64,000 bases of DNA from Oricola sp. (GCF_022763245.1 NZ_JALEGV010000012.1:310001-374000); one strand, 5' to 3'; positions 27,098-36,955 are shown, counted from the stretch's first letter. Program-made: numbers and translations. Notes: generated by a model not told the origin, from the sequence alone.

Positions 27098-28009
27098 ATG
27101 AATGAGCCCTCAATCCGCCAGATCCGCTACTTCATCGCGGTCGCCAATATGGGCCAGGTTTCCCGCGCGGCGATGGAACTCAACGTCTCCCAATCAGCTG
27201 TGACGACCGCCGTCAAGCAGCTGGAGGACATCGTCGGCGCGCCGTTGTTCACCCGTCATGCGGCCGGGGTGGCCCTGACCTATGAGGGCAACATCTTTCT
27301 CGACCATGCCCGCCGCATCATGGCGGCCGTCGACGAGGCGGTGCGCTCGCCCCGCCGGTTGCGCGACGACGTCAAGGGAACGCTGCGTCTGGCGATGACC
27401 TACACGGTCGCCGGTTACTTCATCACGCCCTATATCGAACGCTTCGCCCGCGCCTTTCCAAGCGTCACGCTGCAGCTCACGGAAGCCCCGAGAAACGCGA
27501 TCGAGGACGGCCTCGTGTCGGGCACCTTCGATCTCGCGGTCATGCTGACATCCAACATCATGGATCAGGAAGGCCTCGCCTACGAGACGCTGCTGCAATC
27601 GCGCCGGAGACTGTGGCTGTCGTCGCAGCACCATTTGCTCGACCAGCCCTCAGTCGGCCTCTCCGACGTCGCCCAGGAGCCCTACATCATGCTCACGGTC
27701 GATGAGGCGTCCAACACGACCCAGCGCTACTGGAACCGCACCAGCTACCGTCCCAAGACCATCTTCCGCACGTCCTCGGTGGAGGCAGTGCGCTCCATGG
27801 TCGCCGCCGGCATGGGGGTCACGATCCTGTCGGACATGGTCTATCGCCCCTGGTCGCTGGACGGCCGGCGCGTGGAGGTGATCTCGCTCGACGATCCGAT
27901 CCCGACCATGGATGTCGGCCTCGCCTGGGCCGCCAATGTCGAGCAGAATACGGCCGTCTCGGCGTTCCGGGAATTCATGCATGTCGGAGACGAAACGCAT
28001 TCGGGCTGA
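27098..28009 (+). CDS. LysR-family transcriptional regulator
   Basis: This 303-residue regulator has the N-terminal LysR helix-turn-helix (IRQIRYFIAVANMGQVSRAAMELNVSQSAVTTAVKQLE, read in parts; about residues 6-65) and a periplasmic-binding-like sensor domain. It is divergent from the TorT-like gene and probably controls the transporter/carboxylase operon. The effector may be the imported compound. The gene is convergent with gabD; a 7-bp inverted repeat (CGGGCTG at 28002, CAGCCCG at 28027) spans its stop codon but has no T-run, so it is not called a terminator. Confidence 0.92.
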   Translation: MNEPSIRQIRYFIAVANMGQVSRAAMELNVSQSAVTTAVKQLEDIVGAPLFTRHAAGVALTYEGNIFLDHARRIMAAVDEAVRSPRRLRDDVKGTLRLAMTYTVAGYFITPYIERFARAFPSVTLQLTEAPRNAIEDGLVSGTFDLAVMLTSNIMDQEGLAYETLLQSRRRLWLSSQHHLLDQPSVGLSDVAQEPYIMLTVDEASNTTQRYWNRTSYRPKTIFRTSSVEAVRSMVAAGMGVTILSDMVYRPWSLDGRRVEVISLDDPIPTMDVGLAWAANVEQNTAVSAFREFMHVGDETHSG

Positions 28010-28054
28010 ACGCGGCAAGCGGCGTCCAGCCCGGGAATGCGGCATGCTCAGGAA

Positions 28055-29500
28055 TTACAGCCCGGCGATGCAGCCATATTTCAGTTCGGTGAATTCCAGC
28101 AGGCCGTGATGCGAGCCTTCGCGGGAATTGCCGCTCTCCTTGACCCCGCCGAACGGCGCCAGCTCGGTGGAGATCAGCCCGGTGTTGACGCCGACCATGC
28201 CGTATTCGAGGCCCTCCATCACCCGGAAGATCCGGCCCACGTCGCGGGTGTAGAAATAGGCAGCGAGACCGCTGTCCGTGTCGTTGGCTGCCGCTACGAC
28301 CTCGTCCTCGGTGTCGAACTTGAACACGGCGGCGAGCGGGCCGAACGTCTCTTCGCGCGCAAGCTGCATCCCGGCCCGCGCGCCCGTCAGCAGCGTCGGC
28401 TCGAAGAAGGTGTGGCCGAGGCCGTGCCTCTTGCCGCCGGTCACCACCGACGCGCCTTTGGCGACCGCATCGGCGATGTGCGCCTCCACCTTCGACACGG
28501 CAGCCTGCGTGATCAGCGGCCCCTGAACGACGCCATCGCCGAACCCGTCACCGACGGATAGCTCGCGCACCCGTTCGGCCAGTTTCTCGACGAACCGGTC
28601 GTGAATGCCGGCCTGCGCATAGATGCGGTTCGTGCAGACGCAGGTCTGGCCCATATTCCGGTATTTCGAAACCATCGCGCCTTCGACTGCGGCATCGATA
28701 TCCGCGTCGTCGAAGACGATGAACGGCGCGTTGCCGCCGAGCTCCAGCGCCACCTTCTTCACGGTGCTCGATGCCTGCTGCATCAGGATCTTGCCGACCG
28801 GTGTCGATCCGGTGAAGCCGACGAGGCGCACCTTCGGATGCGTGGTGAGCACCTTGCCGATGGCGACCGCGTCGCCCGTGACGATATTCACCGTACCGGC
28901 GGGAAAGCCCGCGCGTTGCGCCAACTCGGCCAGCGCCAGCGCGGTCAACGGCGTTTCGGGCGCGGGCTTGACCACGACGGTGCAGCCGACGGCAAGAGCG
29001 GGCGCAATCTTGCGGGTGATCATCGCCGCCGGGAAATTCCACGGCGTGATCGCGGCGACGACGCCGATCGGCTGCCGGAGCACCGTGATACGGGCATCGG
29101 CCCGATGCGACGGCAGGATCTCGCCCGCCACGCGCTTCGCCTCCTCGGCATAGTACTCGATATAGGAGGCGGCGTAGTCGATCTCCCCCAGCGCCTCGCC
29201 GACGGGTTTGCCCTGCTCGCTGGTCAGGATCGTCGCCAGATCGTCGCGATTGGCGATCACGAGGTCGAACCAGCGGCGCAGCACGGCGCTGCGTTCCTTG
29301 GCGGTGCGCGCCGCCCAGGGCTTGAAGGCGGCAGCCGCCGCCTCGACAGCGCGTTCGGCCTCGACCGCTCCGAAATCGGGGACCGCTGCCAGATGCTCGC
29401 CATTGGCCGGGTTCGTGACCGGCAACACCGGGTCGCCGGTGAACATGCCGCCGATGAAGGCCTGCTGCCTGAGCAGAGAAGGATCGTTCAGGGTCCGCAT
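28055..29500 (-). CDS. gabD: NAD(P)-dependent succinate-semialdehyde dehydrogenase
   Basis: This 481-residue aldehyde dehydrogenase oxidises succinate semialdehyde to succinate. The catalytic glutamate is in LELGGNAPF and the catalytic cysteine in GQTCVCTNR, with a second cysteine two residues on as in GabD. The NAD loop FTGSTPVGK and the N-terminal FIGGMFTG agree with the family length of about 480. It is four bases downstream of gabT, so the two form a GABA degradation operon. A glutarate-semialdehyde role is a minor alternative. Confidence 0.94.
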   Translation of the reverse strand: MRTLNDPSLLRQQAFIGGMFTGDPVLPVTNPANGEHLAAVPDFGAVEAERAVEAAAAAFKPWAARTAKERSAVLRRWFDLVIANRDDLATILTSEQGKPVGEALGEIDYAASYIEYYAEEAKRVAGEILPSHRADARITVLRQPIGVVAAITPWNFPAAMITRKIAPALAVGCTVVVKPAPETPLTALALAELAQRAGFPAGTVNIVTGDAVAIGKVLTTHPKVRLVGFTGSTPVGKILMQQASSTVKKVALELGGNAPFIVFDDADIDAAVEGAMVSKYRNMGQTCVCTNRIYAQAGIHDRFVEKLAERVRELSVGDGFGDGVVQGPLITQAAVSKVEAHIADAVAKGASVVTGGKRHGLGHTFFEPTLLTGARAGMQLAREETFGPLAAVFKFDTEDEVVAAANDTDSGLAAYFYTRDVGRIFRVMEGLEYGMVGVNTGLISTELAPFGGVKESGNSREGSHHGLLEFTELKYGCIAGL

Positions 29501-29504
29501 GAGA

Positions 29505-30797
29505 CTAATCCTCCGTCGTGGGTCGCGCGGCCTTCAGTGCCGCTTCCAGAAGTCCGAGACCTTCCTCCAGCACCGCGTCGGAGATGGTCAGCGGATTGAG
29601 AATGCGGATCGTGTTGCCGTAGACGCCGCAGGACAGGAGAACCAGACCGGCATCGAGCGCCGCCGCGGTGACACGCTTGGTCGCCTCCGCATCGGGTTCG
29701 TTGCCGCCCGGCTGGGTCATGATATCGAAGGCCACCATGGCACCGGGGCCGCGGATCGCGGCGATCGGCACCACGTCGTTGCGCGCCGCGATCGCCGACA
29801 ATCGTGCCTTGACCTTGTCGCCGATGACATTGGCGCGCTCGACGAGCTTCTCCTCCTCGATCACGTCCATCACGGCGAGCGCCGCTGCGCAGGCGACGGG
29901 ACTTCCGGCATAGGTGCCGCCAAGGCCGCCCGGCTCGGCCGCGTCCATGACGTCACCGCGACCGATGACCCCCGACAGCGGAAAGCCGCCCGCAAGGGAC
30001 TTCGCGACCGTCATCAGGTCCGGCAGGACACCGGAATGCTCGATCCCGAACATCCGGCCCGTGCGTGCGAAACCGGTCTGCACCTCGTCGGCGATCAACA
30101 GGATGCCGTGCCGATCGCAGATTGCCCGCAACGCCACGAGCAGTTCCGTCGGCGCCGGATGGAAGCCGCCCTCGCCCTGGACAGGTTCGACAATGATCGC
30201 CGCCACATTGTCCGGCCCGATATCGGCGCGGAACAGAGAGTCGAGCGCCTTCAGGGAGTCCTCGATCGTCGTGCCGTATTGCTCCACGGGGAACGGCACA
30301 TGATAGACGCCGGCCGGCGCGATGCCGAACTTGACCTTGTAGGGCGCGACCTTGCCGGTCAGCGCCATGGTCAGCGTCGTGCGGCCGTGAAATCCGCCGG
30401 AAAACGCGATCACGCCCGGTCGCCCTGTCGCAGCGCGGGCGATCTTGATGGCGTTCTCCACCGCTTCAGCACCGGTGGAAAACAGGATCGCCTTGGCATC
30501 GTCGATCGGTGCCATCGCCGCCAGCCGCTCGCCGACTTCCACATAGGGCTCGTAGGGCAGGATCTGGAACGCGGTGTGCGTATAGGCGTCGAGCTGCCGC
30601 TTGACGGCCTCGATCACCTTCGGATGGCGATGGCCGGTGTTGAGGACGGCGATGCCGCCGGCGAAATCGACGTAGCGATTGCCTTCGACGTCCCAGATTT
30701 CGGCGTTTTCCGCGCGCGCGGCGAATTTCGGATATGCGGTCGCGATGCCGCGCGGGACGGCGGCGGCGCGGCGGTCCTGCAGGGATTGGTTGGTCAT
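29505..30797 (-). CDS. gabT: 4-aminobutyrate--2-oxoglutarate aminotransferase
   Basis: This 430-residue class III aminotransferase moves the amino group of GABA to 2-oxoglutarate to give succinate semialdehyde. It has the phosphate-binding GAEAVENAIKIARAATGR region, the LIADEVQTGFARTG aspartate that contacts the PLP ring nitrogen and the PLP lysine in VAKSLAGGFPLSG. The ATG at 30797 starts MTNQSLQDRRA. It is divergent from a LysR regulator, with a perfect palindrome between them, and followed at once by gabD. Confidence 0.95.
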   Translation of the reverse strand: MTNQSLQDRRAAAVPRGIATAYPKFAARAENAEIWDVEGNRYVDFAGGIAVLNTGHRHPKVIEAVKRQLDAYTHTAFQILPYEPYVEVGERLAAMAPIDDAKAILFSTGAEAVENAIKIARAATGRPGVIAFSGGFHGRTTLTMALTGKVAPYKVKFGIAPAGVYHVPFPVEQYGTTIEDSLKALDSLFRADIGPDNVAAIIVEPVQGEGGFHPAPTELLVALRAICDRHGILLIADEVQTGFARTGRMFGIEHSGVLPDLMTVAKSLAGGFPLSGVIGRGDVMDAAEPGGLGGTYAGSPVACAAALAVMDVIEEEKLVERANVIGDKVKARLSAIAARNDVVPIAAIRGPGAMVAFDIMTQPGGNEPDAEATKRVTAAALDAGLVLLSCGVYGNTIRILNPLTISDAVLEEGLGLLEAALKAARPTTED

Positions 30798-30881
30798 GGC
30801 GTCTGCCCCGGAATGTTGGATCTCGGACAGAGGATAGGGCCGAAGCGCGCGCTTCAGGTATCAGATTGATTGTGCTATTGC

Positions 30882-30898
30882 GGTGCATTGAATGCACC
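30882..30898. promoter_or_regulatory. Perfect 17-base palindrome between gabT and the LysR gene
   Basis: GGTGCATT-G-AATGCACC is an unbroken palindrome with 8-base arms. It contains T-N11-A (T30884, A30896), the LysR-family core, and lies about 19 bases before the LysR start and 85 before the gabT start, as expected for a site that controls both. Confidence 0.7.
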
Positions 30899-30916
30899 AC
30901 AGGAAGCGGCTCATCG

Positions 30917-31903
30917 ATGCCCCGCAATCGCGCGTCCCGACCCCGCCAGACCGTGCGCTTCGACCCCGAGCGCCCGCTTGCCGGCCGGTTGCCGCCGCTG
31001 ATCATGCTGCGCGCCTTCGAGGCGACCGGGCGCACCGGCAGCATGCGCAAGGCCGCCAGCGACATCGGCATCAGCCACACGGTCGTCAGCCGGCACATTC
31101 AGAACCTGGAAGCCTGGATCGGCGCGAAACTGCTCACCGCCGGTCCCCGCGGCGCCACGCTGACGCCCGAGGGTCAGGAGTTGTTCGACATCACCACCGC
31201 CGCCTTCCACTCAATCGCCGAAACCGCAGCCCGGTTGAGGACGAGCGCCGGCCAGGACGAGTTCCACATCTGGTGCGTGCCCGGCCTTGCCACGCGCTGG
31301 CTCACCCCCCGCCTGGACGACATTCGCCACGTGATCGCATCCGGCGAGGTACTGTTGCGGGCCATTGATCGCATCCCGGATTTCGCGGGCGGCGAGGCCG
31401 ACCTGATGGTCGGCTTCGGTGATTTTGACGCCCTGACCGAAGGCGCCATTCCCCTGCTCCAGCCCCGCATGTTTCCTGTCGTCAGCCCCGCCTGGCTACA
31501 ACGCCACGGCATACCCGGGTCCCTGGAGGATCTGCCTCGCCTTCCTTTGATCCACGAGGAATCCCATGCCCAATGGACGACATGGTTCGAGCGGGCCGGC
31601 ACGCGCTTGCAGCAGCCCCTGACAGGCCCCCGCCTCTGGGACGCCAATCTCGGCTTCGACGCAGCCATGGCCGGCCAAGGCGTTGCGCTCACCAGCGATC
31701 TCATGGTCGCCCGAGAGATCGAGGACGGCCGGCTGGTCGAACTGTTCGAAACCGACATTCGCGTCGGCGGCTATTACCTGCTCACATCCGAAGCCGGCTT
31801 GAAGGACGAGCGCTGTGCCCGGTTCAGGATCTGGATCGAAGCCGCGATCCGGGAATTCGAGGCAAGCGCAAGACACACCCGCCGGCAGATCCCTGCCGCA
31901 TAG
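30917..31903 (+). CDS. LysR-family regulator (GcvA-like), probable gabTD regulator
   Basis: This 328-residue LysR protein has a GcvA-like helix-turn-helix (LPPLIMLRAFEATGRTGSMRKAASDIGISHTVVSRHIQNLE, read in parts, about residues 25-85) and a ligand-binding domain ending with the GcvA-like WIEAAIREF. The basic N-terminus (MPRNRASRPRQTV) is longer than usual. The ATG at 30917 is chosen because AGGA lies upstream and the palindrome ends before it; longer in-frame readings cross the promoter region. It is divergent from gabT, so it most likely controls gabTD in response to GABA or an intermediate. Confidence 0.88.
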   Translation: MPRNRASRPRQTVRFDPERPLAGRLPPLIMLRAFEATGRTGSMRKAASDIGISHTVVSRHIQNLEAWIGAKLLTAGPRGATLTPEGQELFDITTAAFHSIAETAARLRTSAGQDEFHIWCVPGLATRWLTPRLDDIRHVIASGEVLLRAIDRIPDFAGGEADLMVGFGDFDALTEGAIPLLQPRMFPVVSPAWLQRHGIPGSLEDLPRLPLIHEESHAQWTTWFERAGTRLQQPLTGPRLWDANLGFDAAMAGQGVALTSDLMVAREIEDGRLVELFETDIRVGGYYLLTSEAGLKDERCARFRIWIEAAIREFEASARHTRRQIPAA

Positions 31904-31946
31904 GATGCAGCCGGAGCGCCGGCACCGATTGGGGGGTAATGCTGGC

Positions 31947-31973
31947 AAAAAGAAAGGGGCGCCGCGGCGCCCC
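31947..31973 (-). terminator. Intrinsic terminator after pntB
   Basis: On the minus strand GGGGCGCCGCGGCGCCCC folds into a strong GC hairpin and is followed by TTTCTTTTT. It lies 30 bases past the pntB stop codon. The T-run faces the minus strand, so it ends the pntAB message and not the LysR message. Confidence 0.9.
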
Positions 31974-32002
31974 GATCACAACCTGCTCGTCGATGACGCG
32001 CG

Positions 32003-33436
32003 TCAGTCTACCAGCGTCAGCAACTGGCTGACCGAGGCCTTGGCGTCGCCGAAGAACATGCGCGTGTTGTCCTTGTAGAAGAGCGGGTTCTCGATGCCGG
32101 AATAGCCGGTGCCCTGGCCGCGCTTGGAGACGAAGACCTGCTTCGCCTTCCAGACCTCCAGAACCGGCATGCCCGCGATCGGCGAGTTCGGATCGTCCTG
32201 CGCCGCGGGATTGACGATGTCGTTGGAGCCGATGACGATGACGACGTCGGTCGACGGGAAGTCGTCGTTGATCTCGTCCATCTCCATGACGATGTCGTAG
32301 GGCACCTTCGCTTCGGCCAGCAGCACGTTCATGTGGCCCGGCAGGCGACCGGCGACGGGGTGGATTGCGAAGCGCACCTCCTTGCCGGCGGCGCGCAGCT
32401 TGCGCGTCAGTTCGGAAACCGCCTGCTGCGCCTGCGCCACGGCCATGCCGTAACCGGGAACGATGATCACCGAATCGGCGTCGTTCAGCGCCGCAGCGAC
32501 GCCTTCCGCATCGATCGCGATCTGCTCGCCCTCGACCTCCATCGCCGGGCCGGCCGTGTTGCCGAACCCGCCGAGGATGACCGACACGAAGGACCGGTTC
32601 ATCGCCTCGCACATGATGTAGGACAGGATCGCGCCCGACGAACCGACCAGCGCGCCGGTGACGATCAGCAGGTCATTGCCGAGCGAGAAGCCGATCGCCG
32701 CGGCCGCCCAGCCCGAATAGGAGTTGAGCATCGACACGACCACCGGCATGTCGGCGCCGCCGATGCCCATGATCAGGTGGTAGCCGATGAAGAGCGCGCA
32801 CAGCGTCATCAGGAACAGCGGCACGAATCCGCCGCCGGTGAAGTACCAGATGCCGAACAGCACCGACAACGCCGCCGCCGCAGCGTTCAGCATGTGGCCG
32901 CCGGGCAGCTTCTCGGCCTTCGAACTCACCTTGCCGGCAAGCTTGCCAAAGGCGATCACCGAGCCGGTGAAGGTCACCGCACCGATGAACACGCCGAGGA
33001 ACAGTTCGACCCGCAGGATGTTGACCTCGACCGCGCTCTTGTGCGCCAGGATCGCGGCGAAGCCTTCAAGCCCGCCGCGCGCCGCATGGTCCATGGCCAG
33101 AACCCGGCCGAGCTCGAAATGCGCGTTGAAGCCGACGAACACGGCGGCAAGGCCGACAAGCGAATGCATCGCGGCGACAAGCTGCGGCATCTCTGTCATC
33201 TGCACGCGGTTGGCCACATACCAGCCGATGAGGCCGCCGCCCGCGATCAGGATCAGCGACAGCACCCACAGCCCGGCACCCGGCCCGATCAGCGTGGCGA
33301 ACACCGCCAGCGCCATGCCAGCGATGCCGTACCAGACGGCGCGCTTGGCGCTTTCCTGACCGGAAAGGCCGCCCAGGCTCAGGATGAAGAGGACAGAAGC
33401 GACCACATAGGCCGCCGTGGTGAATCCGAATTCCAT
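32003..33436 (-). CDS. pntB: NAD(P) transhydrogenase subunit beta
   Basis: This 477-residue protein is the beta chain of the proton-translocating transhydrogenase, which makes NADPH from NADH using the proton gradient. The first 270 residues are membrane helices ([19 protein letters not shown] near the start) and the last 180 bind NADP ([15 protein letters not shown], then [18 protein letters not shown] and [14 protein letters not shown]). It lies 12 bases after pntA. A strong terminator follows. Confidence 0.97.
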   Translation of the reverse strand: MEFGFTTAAYVVASVLFILSLGGLSGQESAKRAVWYGIAGMALAVFATLIGPGAGLWVLSLILIAGGGLIGWYVANRVQMTEMPQLVAAMHSLVGLAAVFVGFNAHFELGRVLAMDHAARGGLEGFAAILAHKSAVEVNILRVELFLGVFIGAVTFTGSVIAFGKLAGKVSSKAEKLPGGHMLNAAAAALSVLFGIWYFTGGGFVPLFLMTLCALFIGYHLIMGIGGADMPVVVSMLNSYSGWAAAAIGFSLGNDLLIVTGALVGSSGAILSYIMCEAMNRSFVSVILGGFGNTAGPAMEVEGEQIAIDAEGVAAALNDADSVIIVPGYGMAVAQAQQAVSELTRKLRAAGKEVRFAIHPVAGRLPGHMNVLLAEAKVPYDIVMEMDEINDDFPSTDVVIVIGSNDIVNPAAQDDPNSPIAGMPVLEVWKAKQVFVSKRGQGTGYSGIENPLFYKDNTRMFFGDAKASVSQLLTLVD

Positions 33437-33448
33437 CGTTCCTGCCCC

Positions 33449-35059
33449 TTACGATTTCTGGAACATGGCGAGCATGCGCCGTGTCACGAGGAAGCCGCCG
33501 AAGATGTTGATGCCGGCCATGAAGACCGACAGCCCGGCGAGCAGGATGACCAGGAACGATCCCGAGCCGATCTGCATCAGCGCACCCAGGATGATGATCG
33601 AGGAGATCGCATTGGTCACGGCCATCAGCGGCGTGTGCAGCGAATGCGCCACATTCCAGATCACCTGGAAGCCGATGAACACCGAGAGCACGAACACGAT
33701 GAAATGCTGCATGAAGCTGGCCGGCGCGACTAGGCCGACGCCGAGCAGCAATGCCGCGCCGACGACGAGCAGCGTAACCTGGCGCTTGGTCTGCGCCTTG
33801 AAGGCGGCGACCTCCCTGGCGCGCTTCTCCTCGGGCGTCAGCTCCTTCGGCTTTTCCTTCGGCTTCTGCGCCGCGATCGCCTGCACCTTGGGCGGCGGCG
33901 GCGGGAAGGTGATCTCGCCGCCCCTCGTCACCGTCGCCCCCCGGATGACGTCGTCCTCCATGTTGTGAACCAGCGCGCCGTCCTTGGCCGGCGTCAGGTC
34001 CGTCAGCATGTGGCGGATATTTGTGGAGTAGAGCGTCGAGGACTGCGCCGCCATGCGGCTCGGAAAGTCGGTGTAGCCGACGATCGTCACGCCATTGTCG
34101 CTGACGACCTTCTGGTCGGCGACCGTCAAGTCGCAATTGCCGCCGCGCTCGGCGGCAAGGTCGATGACGACGGAGCCGGGCTTCATCGCCTCGACCATGT
34201 CCTTCAGCCACAGCTTCGGCGCGTCGCGTCCCGGGATCAGCGCCGTGGTGATGACGATGTCCATGTCGGGCGCGAGTTCGCGGAACTTCTCAAGCTGCTT
34301 CTCGCGGAATTCCGGGCTCGACGGCGCGGCGTAGCCGCCGGTCGCCGCTCCGTCCTGGGCCTGCTCCTCGAAGTCGAGATAAACGAATTCCGCGCCCATC
34401 GATTCGATCTGCTCGGCCACTTCCGGCCGCACGTCGAACGCATAGGTGATGGCACCGAGCGAGGTCGCCGTGCCGATGGCCGCAAGACCCGCGACACCGG
34501 CGCCGACGATCAGCACCTTGGCCGGCGGCACCTTGCCCGCCGCCGTCACCTGCCCGGTGAAGAAACGGCCGAAATTGTTGCCCGCCTCGATCACGGCGCG
34601 ATAGCCGGCAATGTTGGCCATCGACGACAGCGCGTCCATCTTCTGGGCACGGCTGATGCGCGGCACCATGTCCATGGCGATGACGCTGGCGCCCTTGTCC
34701 TTACACGCGTCCAGAAGCACGGTGTTCTGCGCCGGATAGAAGAACGAGATTAGCGTCTTGCCCGCGGTCAGGCGATCGACTTCCGCCGGTTCCGGCGGCC
34801 GCACCTTGGCGATGACGTCCGCTGCCTCCCACAGCGCGTCGGCCGTCGCCAGCACCTCGACCCCGGCCTTCGCATAGGCGTCGTCGGAAAAGCCTGCAGC
34901 AAGACCGGCGCCGGCCTCGACCGCGCAGTCATGGCCAAGCTTTTGCAACTGCAACGCGCTGTCCGGCGTCATCGCAACGCGGTTCTCCCCGGGAAAAACC
35001 TCTTTCGGCGTGCCGATCTTCAAATTGTCCTCCGCGTCTAAGACTTTCGTTGCAGACAT
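33449..35059 (-). CDS. pntA: NAD(P) transhydrogenase subunit alpha
   Basis: This 536-residue alpha chain has the NAD-binding alanine dehydrogenase-like domain (KIGTPKEVFPGENRVAMTPDS near residue 14; VLIVGAGVAGLAAIGTA for NAD; RGGNCDLT loop) and, after a linker rich in K and E (KPKEKPKELTPEEKR), four C-terminal membrane helices. Subunits AA and AB, separate in many alphaproteobacteria, are joined here as in E. coli. The ATG at 35059 starts a short 15-residue lead before the conserved domain. It is the first gene of the two-gene operon. Confidence 0.96.
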   Translation of the reverse strand: MSATKVLDAEDNLKIGTPKEVFPGENRVAMTPDSALQLQKLGHDCAVEAGAGLAAGFSDDAYAKAGVEVLATADALWEAADVIAKVRPPEPAEVDRLTAGKTLISFFYPAQNTVLLDACKDKGASVIAMDMVPRISRAQKMDALSSMANIAGYRAVIEAGNNFGRFFTGQVTAAGKVPPAKVLIVGAGVAGLAAIGTATSLGAITYAFDVRPEVAEQIESMGAEFVYLDFEEQAQDGAATGGYAAPSSPEFREKQLEKFRELAPDMDIVITTALIPGRDAPKLWLKDMVEAMKPGSVVIDLAAERGGNCDLTVADQKVVSDNGVTIVGYTDFPSRMAAQSSTLYSTNIRHMLTDLTPAKDGALVHNMEDDVIRGATVTRGGEITFPPPPPKVQAIAAQKPKEKPKELTPEEKRAREVAAFKAQTKRQVTLLVVGAALLLGVGLVAPASFMQHFIVFVLSVFIGFQVIWNVAHSLHTPLMAVTNAISSIIILGALMQIGSGSFLVILLAGLSVFMAGINIFGGFLVTRRMLAMFQKS

Positions 35060-35209
35060 AAAGCCCGTCCGGCGGTCGATAGCAAGTCCGGCCCGCCGGC
35101 GAGCGCTGTCACCGTCGTCTGGAGGCTTATCGCGCGCCTTCGTTCCCGTCCATGCCTGTCGGCCGAGAGCGAAAAAACGTCGCGGATGCTCCAGGGACAG
35201 AGAGTTCGG

Positions 35210-36250
35210 TCAGCACCCGCCGTGGCGCTTGTTGTGGCGGATCGAGGAATGCACGGAGAGGACGATCAACACGACCCCGATCAGGCCCGTGATTGCTTCC
35301 GGAATATGCACGAAGGACTGCGCATACATGATCAGCGCGAGCACCAGGATGGAATAGAAGGCGCCATGTTCGAGATAGCGGAACTTGGCGAGCGTTCCCA
35401 TCTCGACCAGCATTATCGTCACCGAGCGCACATACATCGCGCCGATGCCGAGCCCGATCGCGATCAGGAACAGGTTTCGCGTCAGCGCGAAGGCGCCGAT
35501 CACGCCGTCGAAACTGAACGAGGCGTCGAGGATTTCCAGATAGAGGAAGGCGCCGAGCCCGCCCTGGCGCGCCAGCCGCGCGGCGTCCTGCGAAGCGTCG
35601 AGCACATGGCCGAGAATTTCGACTAACAGGAAGGTCAGCAGCCCGGCGATCGCGGCAAACAGGAACATCGCCGATTCATGCGGCGGAAGCCACATGGCGA
35701 ACGCCATGACGATCAACAGCACGATGGCGATCTCGATCCCGCGCACCGATGCGACCTGGCGCAACCGGCGCTCGAGGGTGCGGATCCAGTCCACCTCCTT
35801 GGCATCGTCGATGAAGTAGCTGAGCGCCACCATCAACAGGAACGTGCCGCCGAAGGCCGATATGGAGACATGCGCGCGCTCCATGATCATGCCGTAGCGC
35901 TCAGGCTCGGTCGCAGCCAGCATCACGGCCGCCACCGGCCCTATCTTCGCCGCGAAGACGACGACGAGCAGCGGCAAAAGGATGCGCATCCCGAACACGG
36001 CGATCAGGATGCCCCATGTCAGGAACCGCTTCTGCCAGACAGGGCTCATCTCCTTGAGTTTGTTGGCGTTGACGATCGCGTTGTCGAAGGACAGTGCGAT
36101 CTCAAGCGCCGCCAGAACGGTCGCCGTGAAGAGGAAGGACGCAAGGCCGGCGACGGTGCCCGTCATCGCCCATCCCAACCATCCGGCCAGCACTAGACCC
36201 AACGCCGTGAAGACGATGGCAACGCGCAGATAGGCAAAGGCTGGCTTCAT
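35210..36250 (-). CDS. TerC/DUF475 family integral membrane protein
   Basis: This 346-residue protein has about nine predicted membrane segments. The TerC-like signature with acidic residues inside helices is clear: LEIALSFDNAIVNANKL near residue 50 and its partner LEILDASFSFDGVIGAFALT near residue 235. Such proteins are linked to tellurium resistance or to manganese and calcium export; no tel/ter genes are nearby, so an ion-transport role is inferred only from the family. It is separated from pntA by 150 bases with nothing notable and stands alone. Confidence 0.88.
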   Translation of the reverse strand: MKPAFAYLRVAIVFTALGLVLAGWLGWAMTGTVAGLASFLFTATVLAALEIALSFDNAIVNANKLKEMSPVWQKRFLTWGILIAVFGMRILLPLLVVVFAAKIGPVAAVMLAATEPERYGMIMERAHVSISAFGGTFLLMVALSYFIDDAKEVDWIRTLERRLRQVASVRGIEIAIVLLIVMAFAMWLPPHESAMFLFAAIAGLLTFLLVEILGHVLDASQDAARLARQGGLGAFLYLEILDASFSFDGVIGAFALTRNLFLIAIGLGIGAMYVRSVTIMLVEMGTLAKFRYLEHGAFYSILVLALIMYAQSFVHIPEAITGLIGVVLIVLSVHSSIRHNKRHGGC

Positions 36251-36490
36251 TCTGGTTCGTAGACCTCCAGGGGCCGGCGGCCGCTCGCCGCCGGTGGCAT
36301 AGACCTATGCCTCCGCATCGGCACTTACCAGCGCCGCCGCGCATGGAATTTCGAATTTCGCCGGTGGCGCGCATTCAGACGCAGGCGCGCCTTTCGGCTT
36401 GCAATGCCATCCCCCGCGCGGCATGGCGACCCCAGCCGCCTCCCCGGAAAAGTCGGAAGACGGCGTCAGGAAATCTGAAGGGTCCTCACG

Positions 36491-36955
36491 ATGCTCGAAT
36501 GCCAGGTCGAAATCCGCGTTGAATGGGGCCACTGCGATCCGGCGCAGATCGTCTACAATCCGAACTTCTTCGACTGGATGGAGCACGGGCTTTCCCGCCT
36601 CTTCGAGGCCGGAGGCTTCGGTTTCGGGGCATTGATCGACCGCCAGCCGGAACTGCGCGGTACGCCGCTTGTCCGCAGCGAGGCGAACTTCGTCGCACCC
36701 GCCCGGCTCGGTGACGTGATCACCCTGTCATCGACCGTCTCACGCTGGGGCGGATCGTCCTTCGACGTCACGCATGAATTTCGCTGCGGCGACGTGAAGC
36801 TGGTCTCCGCGGTCCAGACCCGCGTCTGGGCGGGCGCCGACGAGGCCGGCGCGTTAAAAGCCCTGCCGATCCCCGAAGACGTGCGCACCGCGCTGAGCGA
36901 GACCAGGAGCGTGCGCTATCACGCCGCCTGCGACGACGGGCGCGCGACGGACTGA
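36491..36955 (+). CDS. Hot-dog fold acyl-CoA thioesterase (4-hydroxybenzoyl-CoA thioesterase type)
   Basis: This 154-residue thioesterase hydrolyses an acyl- or aroyl-CoA to the acid and CoA. The active-site pattern EWGHCDPAQIVYNPNFFDWMEHG matches the D-x-x-x-IVY-x-x-x-F of Pseudomonas 4-hydroxybenzoyl-CoA thioesterase, with the catalytic aspartate in CDPAQ. It is transcribed against soeC and its last 37 bases overlap the end of soeC tail to tail. AAGGG lies eight bases before the ATG. Its natural substrate is not evident from the neighbours. Confidence 0.88.
   Translation: MLECQVEIRVEWGHCDPAQIVYNPNFFDWMEHGLSRLFEAGGFGFGALIDRQPELRGTPLVRSEANFVAPARLGDVITLSSTVSRWGGSSFDVTHEFRCGDVKLVSAVQTRVWAGADEAGALKALPIPEDVRTALSETRSVRYHAACDDGRATD

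Noticed and set aside
28002-28033. Possible bidirectional terminator between the LysR gene and gabD
   Set aside because: The CGGGCTG/CAGCCCG stem has a long loop, spans the LysR stop codon and has no T-run on either strand.
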